From Phalacrocorax aristotelis (lineage: Eukaryota > Chordata > Aves > Suliformes > Phalacrocoracidae): a stretch of 64,000 nucleotides of DNA. Numbering within the stretch: position 1 is the first letter of the stretch; each line of letters begins with the position of its first letter. Below the pieces are notes generated by a model. It searched no databases, was not told the DNA's origin, and saw nothing but the letters and a program-made list of their open reading frames with translations. Where the stretch lies: contig NC_134310.1 in NCBI RefSeq assembly GCF_949628215.1, positions 9,499,401 to 9,563,400 of the forward strand, in the 5' to 3' direction. Shown one piece after another: positions 22,801-36,100 of the stretch. Made by a program: the position numbers and the translations under genes.

Positions 22801-25249
22801 GTCAGAGACTGACTCACTCTCTGCCGCAGTCAGTCCGTCAGTCCGTCAGAGACTGACTGAGTGACTCCCTGCCGCAGTCAGTCAGTCAGTCCGTCAGAGA
22901 CTGATGGACTGAGTGACTCCCTGCCGCAGTCAGTACGTCAGTACATCACAGACTGACGGACTGAGTGACTCCCTGCCGCAGTCCGTCTGTCAGTGCATCA
23001 CAGACGGACTGACTGACTGACTCCCTGCCGCAGTCAGTCCGTCAGTGCGTCAGACACTGACTGACTCACTGAATCCCTGCCGCAGTCAGTCAGTGCGTCA
23101 GAGACTGACTGACTGACTGACTGACTCCCTGCCGCAGTCAGTCAGTACGTCAGAGACTGAGTCACTGACTGACTCCCTGCCGCAGTCAGTCAGTCAGTCC
23201 GTCAGAGACTGAGTCACTGACTGACTCCCTGCCGCAGTCAGTCAGTCAGTCTGTCAGAGACTGACTGAGTCACTGACAGACTCCCTGCCGCAGTCAGTCA
23301 GTCAGTCCGTCAGAGACTGACTCCTTGCCGCAGTCAGTCAGTGCATCAGAAACTGACTGACTGACTCCCAGCCGCAGTCAGTCAGTCCGTCAGAGACTTA
23401 CTGACTCCCTGCCGCAGTCAGTCAGTCCGTCAGAGACTGACTGAGTCACTGACTGACTGACTCCCTGCCGCAGTCAGTCCGTCAGTGCGTCAGAGACGGA
23501 CTGACTGACTGACTGACTCCCTGCCGCAGTCAGTCAGTCCGTCAGAGACTGACTGATTGACTGACTGACTCCCTGCCGCAGTCAGTCAGTGCGTCAGAGA
23601 CGGACTGACTGACTGACTGACTGACTCCCTGCCGCAGTCAGTCAGTCAGTCCGTCAGAGACGGACTGAGTCACTGACTGACTGACTCCCTGCCGCAGTCA
23701 GTCAGTGCGTCAGAGAGGGACTGACTGACTGACTGACTCCCTGCCGCAGTCAGTCAATGCGTCAGAGACTGACTGACTGACTGACTCCCTGCCGCAGTCA
23801 GTCAGTGCGTCAGAGACTGACTGAGTCACTGACTGACTCCCTGCCGCAGTCAGTCAGTCAGTGCGTTCAGAGACTGACTGAGTCACTGACTGACTCCCTG
23901 CCGCAGACAGTCAGTCAGTCCGTCAGAGACTGACTGAGTGACTGACTGACTCCCTGCTGCAGTCAGATAGTCAGTCCATCAGAGACTGATGGACTGAGTG
24001 ACTCCCTGCCACATTCAGTCCGTCACTACGTCACAGACTAACTGACTGAGTGACTCCCTGCCGCAGTCAGTCTGTCAGTGCGTCACAGACTGACTGACTG
24101 ACTGACTCCCTGCCACAGTCAGTCAGTGCATCAGAGACTGACTGACTGATGCCCTGCCGCAGTCATTCAGTGCGTCAGAGACTGACTGACTGATGCCCTG
24201 CCGCAGTCAGTCAGTCCGTCAGAGACTTACTGACTCCCTGCCGCAGTCAGTCAGTCCGTCAGAGACTGACTGAGTCACTGACTGACTGACTCCCTGCCGC
24301 AGTCAGTCAGTCAGTCCGTCAGAGACTGAGTCACTGACTGACTGACTCCCTGCCGCAGTCAGTCGGTTACTCCGTCAGAGACTGACAGACTGACTGACTC
24401 CCTGCCGCAGTCAGTCCGTCAGTGCGTCAGAGACGGACTGACTGACTGACTGACTCCCTGCCGCAGTCAGTCAGTGCGTCAGAGACGGACTGACTGACTG
24501 ACTGACTCCATGCCGCAGTCAGTCAGTGCGTCAGAGACGGACTGATTGACTGACTGACTCCCTGCCGCAGTCAGTCAGTGCGTCAGAGACTGACTGAGTG
24601 ACTGACTGACTCCCGGTCGCAGTCAGTCCGTCAGTGCGTCAGAGACGGACTGACTGACTGACAACCTGCCGCAGTCAGTCAGTGCGTCAGAGACTGACTG
24701 ACTGACTCCCTGCCGCAGTCAGTCAGTGCGTCAGAGACTGACTGACTGACTGACTGACTCCCTGCCGCAGACAGTCAGTCCGTCAGAGACTGTGTGACTC
24801 CATGCCGCAGTCTGTCAGTCCGTCAGAGACTGACTGACTGACTGACTCCCAGCCGCAGTCAGTCCGTCAGTGCGTCAGAGACGGACTTACTGAATGACTG
24901 ACTCCCTGCCACAGTCAGTCAGTGCGTCAGAGACGGACTTACTGAATGACTGACTCCCTGCCGCAGTCAGTCTGTCAGTGCGTCAGAGACGGATGGACTG
25001 ACTGACTGACTCCCTGCCGCTGTCAGTCCGTCACTGCGTCAGTGAAGGACTGACTGACTGACTCCCAGCCGCAGACTGTCAGTCCGTCATAGACTGTGTG
25101 ACTCCCTGCCGCAGTCAGTCAGTCCGTCAGAGACTGACTGACTGACTGAATGACTCCCTGCCGCAGTCAGTCAGTGCGTCAGAGACTGACTCACTGACTG
25201 ACTCCCTGCCGCAGACAGTCAGTCCGTCAGAGACTGTGTGACTCCCTGC

Positions 25250-28200
25250 CGCAGTCAGTCAGTCAGTCCGTCAGAGACTGACTGAGTCACTGACTGACTC
25301 CCTGCCGCAGTCAGTCAGTCAGTCCGTCAGAGACTGACTGACTCCCTGTCGCAGTCAGTCAGTCAGTCCGTCAGAGACTGACTGACTCCCTGCTGCTGTC
25401 AGTCAGTCAGTCCATCAGAGACTGACTGACTCCCTGCCGCAGTCAGTCATTCCGTCAGAGACTGACTGAGTGACTGACTGACTCCCTGCCACAGCCAGTC
25501 AGTCAGTCCGTCAGAGACTGACAGAGTGACTCCCTGCCGCAGTCAGTTAGTCAGTCCATCAGAGACTGATGGACTGAGTGACTCCCAGCCACATTCAGTC
25601 CGTCACTACGTCACAGACTAACTCACTGAGTGACTCCCTGCCGCAGTCAGTCAGCCAGTCCGTCAGAGACTGTCTGAGTCACTGACTGACTGACTCTCTG
25701 CCGCAGTCAGTCAGTCAGTCCGTCAGAGACTGAGTCACTGACTGACTGACTCCCTGCCGCAGTCAGTCAGTCAGTCCGTCAGAGACTGACTGAGTCACGG
25801 ACTGACTGACTCCCTGCCGCAGTCAGTCAGTCAGTGCGTCAGAGACCGAGTGACTGACTGACTCCCTGCCGCAGTCAGTCCGTCAGTGCGTCAGAGACGG
25901 ACTGACTGACTGACTCCGTGCCGCAGTCAGTCAGTCCGTCAGAGACTGACTCACTGACTGACTCCCTGCCGCAGTCAGTCAGTCAGTCCGTCAGAGACTG
26001 ACTGACTCCCTGCCGCAGTCAGTCAGTCCGTCAGAGACTGACTGACTCCCTGCTGCAGTCAGTCAGTCAGTCCATCAGAGACTGACTGACTCCCTGCCGC
26101 AGTCAGTCATTCCGTCAGAGACTGACTGAGTGACTGACTGACTCCCTGCCGCAGCCAGTCAGTCAGTCCGTCAGAGACTGACTGAGTGACTCCCTGCCGC
26201 AGTCAGTTAGTCAGTCCATCAGAGACTGATGGACTGAGTGACTCCCTGCCGCAGTCAGTCTGTCAGGAATCAGAGACGGACTGACTGACTGACTCCCTGC
26301 CGCAGTCAGTCTGTCAGTGCGTCACAGACGGACTGACTGACTGACTCCCTGCTGCAGTCAGTCCGTCAGTGCGTCAGAGACTGACGGACTGACTGACTCC
26401 CTGCCGCAGTCAGTCAGTGCGTCAGAGAGTGACTGACTGACTCCCTGCCGCAGTCAGTCAGTCCGTCAGAGACTGTCTGACTCCCAGCCACAGTCAGTCA
26501 GTGCGTCAGAGACTTACTGACTCTCTGCCGCAGTCAGTCAGTCAGTCCGTCAGAGACTGACTGAGTCACTGACTGACTGACTCCCTGCCGCAGTCAGTCA
26601 GTCACTCCGTCAGAGACTGAGTCACTGACTGACTGACTCCCTGCCGCAGTCAGTCAGTCACTCCGTCAGAGACTGACAGACTGACTGACTCCCTGCCGCA
26701 GTCAGTCCGTCAGTGCGTCAGAGACGGACTGACTGACTGACTGACTCCCTGCCGCAGTCAGTCAGTGCGTCAGAGATGGACTGATTGACTGACTGACTCC
26801 CTGCCGCAGTCAGTCAGTGCGTCAGAGATGGACTGACTGACTGACTGACTCCCTGCCGCAGTCAGTCAGTGCATCAGAGACTGACTGACTGACTCCCTGC
26901 CGCAGTCAGTCTGTCAGTGCGTCAGAGACGGATGGACTGACTGACTCCCAGCCGCAGACAGTCAGTCCGTCAGAGACTGTGTGACTCCCTGCCGCAGTCA
27001 GTCAGTCCGTCAGAGCCTGACTGACTCCCTGACTGACTGACTCCCTGCCGCAGTCAGTCAGCCAGTCCGTCAGAGACTGTCTGAGTCACTGACTGACTGA
27101 CTCCCTGCCGCAGTCAGTCAGTCAGTCCGTCAGAGACTGACTGAGTCACTGACTGACTGACTCCCTGCCGCAGTCAGTCAATGCGTCAGAGACTGACTGA
27201 CTGACTGACTGACTCCCTGCCGCAGTCAGTCAGTGCGTCAGAGACTGACTGAGTCACTGACTGACTCCCTGCCGCAGTCAGTCAGTCAGTGCGTCAGAGA
27301 CTGACTGAGTCACTGACTGACTCCCTGCCGCAGTCAGTCAGTCAGTGCGTCAGAGACTGACTGACTGACTGACTGACTCCCTGCTGCAGTCAGTCAGTCC
27401 GTCAGAGACTGACTGAGTCACTGAATGACGGACTCCCTGCCGCAGTCAGTCAGTCAGTCTGTCAGAGACTGACTGACTCCCTGCCGCAGTCAGTCAGTCC
27501 GTCAGAGACTGACTGAGTGACTGACTGACTCCCTGCCGCAGTCATTCAGTCAGTCCATCAGAGACTGATGGACTGAGTATCTCCCTGCCACATTCAGTCC
27601 GTCACTACGTCACAGACTAACTGACTGAGTAACTCCCTGCCGCAGTCAGTCTGTCAGTGCGTCACAGACGGCCTGACTGACTGACTCCCTGCTGCAGTCA
27701 GTCCGACAGTGCGTCAGAGACTGACTGAGTCACTGACTGACTGACTCCCTGTCGCAGTCAGTCAGTCAGTCCGTCAGAGACTGACTGAGTCACTGACTGA
27801 CTGACTCCCTGCTGCAGTCAGTCAGTCAGTGCGTCAGAGACTGACTGAGTGACTGAGTGACTCCCTGCCGCAGTCAGTCTGTCAGTGCGTCACAGACTGA
27901 CTGACTGACTGACTCCCTGCCACAGTCAGTCAGTGCATCAGAGACTGACTGACTGATGCCCTGCCGCAGTCAGTCAGTCCGTCAGAGACTTACTGACTCC
28001 CTGCCGCAGTCAGTCAGTCCGTCAGAGACTGACTGAGTCACTGACTGACTGACTCCCTGCCGCAGTCAGTCAGTCAGTCCGTCAGAGACTGAGTCACTGA
28101 CTGACTGACTCCCTGCCGCAGTCAGTCAGTTACTCCGTCAGAGACTGACAGACTGACTGACTCCCTGCCGCAGTCAGTCCGTCAGTGCGTCAGAGACGGA

Positions 28201-31200
28201 CTGACTGACTGACTGACACCCTGCCGCAGTCAGTCAGTGCGTCAGAGACTGACTGACTGACTCCCTGCCGCAGACAGTCAGTGCATCAGAGACTGACTGA
28301 CTGACTGACTGACTCCCTGCCGCAGACAGTCAGTCCGTCAGAGACTGTGTGACTCCATGCCGCAGTCAGTCAGTCCGTCAGAGACTGACTGACTGACTGA
28401 CTCCCAGCCGCAGTCAGTCCGTCAGTGCGTCAGAGACGGACTTACTGAATGACTGACTCCCTGCCGCAGTCAGTCAGTGCGTCAGAGACGGACTTACTGA
28501 ATGACTGACTCCCTGCCGCAGTCAGTCTGTCAGTGCGTCAGAGACGGATGGACTGACTGACTGACTCCCTGCCGCAGTCAGTCCGTCACTGCGTCAGTGA
28601 AGGACTGACTGACTGACTCCCAGCCGCAGACTGTCAGTCCGTCATAGACTGTGTGACTCCCTGCCGCAGTCAGTCAGGTCGTCAGAGACTGACTGACTGA
28701 CTGAATGACTCCCTGCCGCAGTCAGTCATTGCGTCAGAGACTGACTGACTGACTGACTCCCTGACGCAGACAGTCAGTCCGTCAGAGACTGTGTGACTCC
28801 CTGCCGCTGTCAGTCAGTCAGTCCGTCAGAGACTGACTGAACCACTGACTGACTCCGTGCCGCAGTCAGTCAGTCAGTCCGTCAGAGACTGACTGAGTCA
28901 CTGACTGACTCCCTGCCGCAGTCAGTCAGTCAGTCCGTCAGAGACTGACTGACTCCCTGTCGCAGTCAGTCAGTCAGTCCGTCAGAGACTGACTGACTCC
29001 CTGCTGCTGTCAGTCAGTCAGTCCATCAGAGACTGACTGACTCCCTGCCGCAGTCAGTCATTCCGTCAGAGACTGACTGAGTGACTGACTGACTCCCTGC
29101 CACAGCCAGTCAGTCAGTCCGTCAGAGACTGACAGAGTGACTCCCTGCCGCAGTCAGTTAGTCAGTCCATCAGAGACTGATGGACTGAGTGACTCCCTGC
29201 CACATTCAGTCCGTCACTACGTCACAGACTAACTCACTGAGTGACTCCCTGCCGCAGTCAGTCTGTCAGTGCGTCACAGGCGGACTGACTGACTGACTCC
29301 CTGCCGCAGTCAGTCAGTGCGTCAGAGAGTGACTGACTGACTCCCTGCCGCAGTCAGTCAGTCCATCAGAGACTGTCTGACTCCCAGCCGCAGTCAGTCA
29401 GTGCGTCAGAGACTTACTGACTCCCTGCCGCAGTCAGTCAGCCAGTCCGTCAGAGACTGTCTGAGTCACTGACTGACTGACTCTCTGCCGCAGTCAGTCA
29501 GTCAGTCCGTCAGAGACTGAGTCACTGACTGACTGACTCCCTGCCGCAGTCAGTCCGTCAGTGCGTCAGAGACGGACTGAGTCACGGACTGACTGACTCC
29601 CTGCCGCAGTCAGTCAGTCAGTGCGTCAGAGACCGAGTGACTGACTGACTCCCTGCCGCAGTCAGTCCGTCAGTGCGTCAGAGACGGACTGACTGACTGA
29701 CTCCGTGCCGCAGTCAGTCAGTCCGTCAGAGACTGACTCACTGACTGACTCCCTGCCGCAGTCAGTCAGTCAGTCCGTCAGAGACTGACTGAGTGACTGA
29801 CTGACTCCCTGCCGCAGCCAGTCAGTCAGTCCGTCAGAGACTGACTGAGTGACTCCCTGCCGCAGTCAGTTAGTCAGTCCATCAGAGACTGATGGACTGA
29901 GTGACTCCCTGCCGCAGTCAGTCTGTCAGGAATCAGAGACGGACTGACTGACTGACTCCCTGCCGCAGTCAGTCTGTCAGTGCGTCACAGACGGACTGAC
30001 TGACTGACTCCCTGCTGCAGTCAGTCCGTCAGTGCGTCAGAGACTGACGGACTGACTGACTCCCTGCCGCAGTCAGTCAGTGCGTCAGAGAGTGACTGAC
30101 TGACTCCCTGCCGCAGTCAGTCAGTCCGTCAGAGACTGTCTGACTCCCAGCCACAGTCAGTCAGTGCGTCAGAGACTTACTGACTCTCTGCCGCAGTCAG
30201 TCAGTCAGTCCGTCAGAGACTGACTGAGTCACTGACTGACTGACTCCCTGCCGCAGTCAGTCAGTCACTCCGTCAGAGACTGAGTCACTGACTGACTGAC
30301 TCCCTGCCGCAGTCAGTCAGTCACTCCGTCAGAGACTGACAGACTGACTGACTCCCTGCCGCAGTCAGTCCGTCAGTGCGTCAGAGACGGACTGACTGAC
30401 TGACTGACTCCCTGCCGCAGTCAGTCAGTGCGTCAGAGATGGACTGATTGACTGACTGACTCCCTGCCGCAGTCAGTCAGTGCGTCAGAGATGGACTGAC
30501 TGACTGACTGACTCCCTGCCGCAGTCAGTCAGTGCATCAGAGACTGACTGACTGACTCCCTGCCGCAGTCAGTCTGTCAGTGCGTCAGAGACGGATGGAC
30601 TGACTGACTCCCAGCCGCAGACAGTCAGTCCGTCAGAGACTGTGTGACTCCCTGCCGCAGTCAGTCAGTCCGTCAGAGCCTGACTGACTCCCTGACTGAC
30701 TGACTCCCTGCCGCAGTCAGTCAGCCAGTCCGTCAGAGACTGTCTGAGTCACTGACTGACTGACTCCCTGCCGCAGTCAGTCAGTCAGTCCGTCAGAGAC
30801 TGACTGAGTCACTGACTGACTGACTCCCTGCCGCAGTCAGTCAATGCGTCAGAGACTGACTGACTGACTGACTGACTCCCTGCCGCAGTCAGTCAGTGCG
30901 TCAGAGACTGACTGAGTCACTGACTGACTCCCTGCCGCAGTCAGTCAGTCAGTCCGTCAGAGACTGACTGAACCACTGACTGACTCCGTGCCGCAGTCAG
31001 TCAGTCAGTCCGTCAGAGACTGACTGAGTCACTGACTGACTCCCTGCCGCAGTCAGTCAGTCAGTCCGTCAGAGACTGACTGACTCCCTGTCGCAGTCAG
31101 TCAGTCAGTCCGTCAGAGACTGACTGACTCCCTGCTGCTGTCAGTCAGTCAGTCCATCAGAGACTGACTGACTCCCTGCCGCAGTCAGTCATTCCGTCAG

Positions 31201-33100
31201 AGACTGACTGAGTGACTGACTGACTCCCTGCCACAGCCAGTCAGTCAGTCCGTCAGAGACTGACAGAGTGACTCCCTGCCGCAGTCAGTTAGTCAGTCCA
31301 TCAGAGACTGATGGACTGAGTGACTCCCTGCCACATTCAGTCCGTCACTACGTCACAGACTAACTCACTGAGTGACTCCCTGCCGCAGTCAGTCTGTCAG
31401 TGCGTCACAGGCGGACTGACTGACTGACTCCCTGCCGCAGTCAGTCAGTGCGTCAGAGAGTGACTGACTGACTCCCTGCCGCAGTCAGTCAGTCCATCAG
31501 AGACTGTCTGACTCCCAGCCGCAGTCAGTCAGTGCGTCAGAGACTTACTGACTCCCTGCCGCAGTCAGTCAGCCAGTCCGTCAGAGACTGTCTGAGTCAC
31601 TGACTGACTGACTCTCTGCCGCAGTCAGTCAGTCAGTCCGTCAGAGACTGAGTCACTGACTGACTGACTCCCTGCCGCAGTCAGTCAGTCAGTCCGTCAG
31701 AGACTGACTGAGTCACGGACTGACTGACTCCCTGCCGCAGTCAGTCAGTCAGTGCGTCAGAGACCGAGTGACTGACTGACTCCCTGCCGCAGTCAGTCCG
31801 TCAGTGCGTCAGAGACGGACTGACTGACTGACTCCGTGCCGCAGTCAGTCAGTCCGTCAGAGACTGACTCACTGACTGACTCCCTGCCGCAGTCAGTCAG
31901 TCAGTCCGTCAGAGACTGACTGACTCCCTGCCGCAGTCAGTCAGTCCGTCAGAGACTGACTGACTCCCTGCTGCAGTCAGTCAGTCAGTCCATCAGAGAC
32001 TGACTGACTCCCTGCCGCAGTCAGTCATTCCGTCAGAGACTGACTGAGTGACTGACTGACTCCCTGCCGCAGCCAGTCAGTCAGTCCGTCAGAGACTGAC
32101 TGAGTGACTCCCTGCCGCAGTCAGTTAGTCAGTCCATCAGAGACTGATGGACTGAGTGACTCCCTGCCACATTCAGTCCGTCACTACGTCACAGACTAAC
32201 TGACTGAGTGACTCCCTGCCGCAGTCAGTCTGTCAGTGCGTCACAGACGGACTGACTGACTGACTCCCTGCTGCAGTCAGTCCGTCAGTGCGTCAGAGAC
32301 TGACGGACTGACTGACTCCCTGCCGCAGTCAGTCAGTGCGTCAGAGAGTGACTGACTGACTCCCTGCCGCAGTCAGTCAGTCCGTCAGAGACTGTCTGAC
32401 TCCCAGCCACAGTCAGTCAGTGCGTCAGAGACTTACTGACTCTCTGCCGCAGTCAGTCAGTCAGTCCGTCAGAGACTGACTGAGTCACTGACTGACTGAC
32501 TCCCTGCCGCAGTCAGTCAGTCACTCCGTCAGAGACTGAGTCACTGACTGACTGACTCCCTGCCGCAGTCAGTCAGTCACTCCGTCAGAGACTGACAGAC
32601 TGACTGACTCCCTGCCGCAGTCAGTCCGTCAGTGCGTCAGAGACGGACTGACAGACTGACTGACTCCCTGCCGCAGTCAGTCAGTGCGTCAGAGATGGAC
32701 TGATTGACTGACTGACTCCCTGCCGCAGTCAGTCAGTGCGTCAGAGATGGACTGACTGACTGACTGACTCCCTGCCGCAGTCAGTCAGTGCATCAGAGAC
32801 TGACTGACCGACTCCCTGCCGCAGTCAGTCTGTCAGTGCGTCAGAGACGGATGGACTGACTGACTCCCAGCCGCAGACAGTCAGTCCGTCAGAGACTGTG
32901 TGACTCCCTGCCGCAGTCAGTCAGTCCGTCAGAGCCTGACTGTCTCCCTGACTGACTGACTCCCTGCCGCAGTCCGACAGTGCGTCAGAGACTGACTGAC
33001 TGACTGACTGACTCCCTGTCGCAGTCAGTCAGTCAGTCCGTCAGAGACTGACTGAGTCACTGACTGACTGACTCCCTGCTGCAGTCAGTCAGTCAGTGCG
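25250..33100. repeat. Nested higher-order repeats of about 3.6 and 2.1-2.3 kb
   Basis: Rare variants place long blocks. TGCTGCTGTC occurs at 25391, 29002 and 31133 (offsets 3611 and 2131). CAGAGCCTGACTG occurs at 27011, 30674 and 32930 (offsets 3663 and 2256). Neighbouring order is kept in each copy, for example the TCAGAGCC segment followed by a doubled CTCCCTGACTGACTGACTCCC. The unequal offsets imply successive unequal exchanges rather than one regular monomer. Confidence 0.8.
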
Positions 33101-36100
33101 TCAGAGACTGACTGAGTGACTGACTGACTCCCTGCCGCAGTCAGTCCGTCACTGCGTCAGAGACGGACTGACTGACTGACTCCCTGCCGCAGTCAGTCAG
33201 TGCGTCTGAGACTGACTGACTGACTGACTGACTCCCTGCTGCAGTCAAGCCAACAGTGCGTCAGAGAGGGACTGACTGACTGACTGACTCCCTGCCGCAG
33301 TCAGTCAGTGCATCAGAGACTGACTGACTGATGCCCTGCCGCAGTCAGTCAGTCCGTCAGAGACTGCCTGACTCCCAGCCGCAGTCAGTCAGTGCGTCAG
33401 AGACTTACTGACTCCCTGCCGCAGTCAGTCAGTCCGTCAGAGACTGACTGAGGCACTGACTGACTGACTCCCTGCCGCAGTCAGTCAGTCAGTCCGTCAG
33501 AGACTGAGCCACTGACTGACTGATTCCCTGCCGCAGTCAGTCAGTCACTCCATCAGAGACTGACAGACTGACTGACTCCCTGCCGCAGTCAGTCAGTGCG
33601 TCAGAGACGGACTGATTGACTGACTGACTCCCTGCCGCAGTCAGTCAGTGTGTCAGAGACGGACTGAGTCACTGACTGACTCCCTGCCGCAGTCAGTCAG
33701 TGCATCAGAGACTGACTGACTGACTCCCTGCCGCAGTCAGTCAGTCAGTCCGTCAGAGACTGACTGACTCCCTGCCGCAGTCAGTCAGTCCGTCAGAGAC
33801 TGACTGACTCCCTGCCGCAGTCAGTCAGTCAGTCCGTCAGAGACTGACTGAGTCACTGACTGACTGACTCCCTGCCGCAGTCAGTCAGTTAGTCTGTCAG
33901 AGACTGAGTCACTGACTGACTGACTCCCTGCCGCAGTAACTCAGTCCGTCAGAGACTGACTGACTCCCTGCCGCAGTCAGTCAGTCAGTGCGTCAGAGAC
34001 TGACTGACTGACTGACTCCCTGCCGCAGTCAGTCAGTGCGTCAGAGACTGACTGACTGACTGACTGACTCCCTGCCGCAGACAGTCAGTCCGTCAGAGAC
34101 TGTGTGACTCCCTGCCGCAGTCAGTCAGTCCGTCTTAGACTGACTAAGTCACTGACTGACTGACTCCCTGCCGCAGTCAGTCAGTCAGTCCGTCAGAGAC
34201 TGACTGAATCACTGACTGACTCCGTGCCGCAGTCAGTCAGTCCGTCAGAGACTGACTCACTGACTGACTCCCTGCCGCAGTCAGTCAGTCAGTCCGTCAG
34301 AGACTGACTGACTCCCTGCCGCAGTCAGTCAGTCCGTCAGAGACTGACTGACTCCCTGCTGCAGTCAGTCAGTCAGTCCATCAGAGACTGACTGACTCCC
34401 TGCCGCAGTCAGTCAGTCCGTCAGAGACTGACTCACTGACTGACTCCCTGCCGCAGCCAGTTAGTCAGTCCATCAGAGACTGATGGACTGAGTGACTCCC
34501 TGCCACATTCAGTCCGTCACTACGTCACAGACTAACTGACTGAGTGACTCCCTGCCGCAGTCAGTCCGTCAGTGCGTCACAGACGGTCTGACTGACTGAC
34601 TCCCTGCTGCAGTCAGTCCGTCAGTGCGTCAGAGACTGACGGACTGACTGACTCCCTGCCGCAGTCAGTCAGTGCGTCAGAGAGTGACTGACTGACTCCC
34701 TGCCGCAGTCAGTCAGTCCGTCAGAGACTGTCTGACTCCCTGCCGCAGTCAGTCAGTCACTCCGTCAGAGACTGAGTCACTGACTGACTGACTCCCTGCC
34801 GCAGTCAGTCAGTCACTCCGTCAGAGACTGACAGACTGACTGACTCCCTGCCGCAGTCAGTCCGTCAGTGCGTCAGAGACGGACTGACTGACTGACTGAC
34901 TCCCTGCCGCAGTCAGTCAGTGCGTCAGAGATGGACTGATTGACTGACTGACTCCCTGCCGCAGTCAGTCAGTGCGTCAGAGATGGATTGACTGACTGAC
35001 TGACTCCCTGCCGCAGTCAGTCAGTGCATCAGAGACTGACTGACTGACTCCCTGCCGCAGTCAGTCTGTCAGTGCGTCAGAGACGGATGGACTGACTGAC
35101 TCCCAGCCGCAGACAGTCAGTCCGTCAGAGACTGTGTGACTCCCTGCCGCAGTCAGTCAGTCCGTCAGAGACTAACTGACTCCCTGACTGACTGACTCCC
35201 TGCCGCAGTCAGTCAGTCAGTCCGTCAGAGACTGTCTGAGTCACTGACTGACTGACTCCCTGCTGCAGTCAGTCAGTCAGTCCGTCAGAGACTGACTGAG
35301 TCACTGACTGACTGACTCCCTGCCGCAGTCAGTCAGTCAGTGCGTCAGAGACTGACTGAGTGACTGACTGACTCCCTGCCGCAGTCAGTCCGTCAGTGCG
35401 TCAGAGACGGACTGACTGACTAACTCCCTGCCGCAGTCAGTCAGTGCGTCAGAGACTGACTGACTGACTGACTGACTCCCTGCCGCAGTCAGTCACTGCG
35501 TCAGAGGGGGACTGACTGACTGACTGACTCCCTGCCGCAGTCAGTCAATGCGTCAGAGACTGACTGACTGACTGACTCCCTGCCGCAGTCAGTCAGTGCG
35601 TCAGAGACTGACTGAGTCACTGACTGACTCCCTGCCGCAGTCAGTCAGTCAGTGCGTCAGAGTCTGACTGAGTCACTGACTGACTCCCTGCCGCAGTCAG
35701 TCAGTCAGTCCGTCAGAGACTGACTGACTCCCTGCTGCAGTCAGTCAGTCCGTCAGAGACTGACTGAGTCCCTGAATGACGGACTCCCTGCCGCAGTCAG
35801 TCAGTCAGTCTGTCAGAGACTGACTGACTCCCTGCCGCAGTCAGTCAGTCCATCAGAGACTGATGGACTGAGTGACTCCCTGCCACATTCAGTCCGTCAC
35901 TACGTCACAGACTAACTGACTGAGTAACTCCCTGCCGCAGTCAGTCTGTCAGTGCGTCATAGACGGCCTGACTGACTGACTCCCTGCTGCAGTCAGTCCG
36001 ACAGTGCGTCAGAGACTGACTGAGTCACTGACTGACTGACTCCCTGCCGCAGTCAGTCAGTCAGTCCGTCAGAGACTGACTGAGTCACTGACTGACTGAC

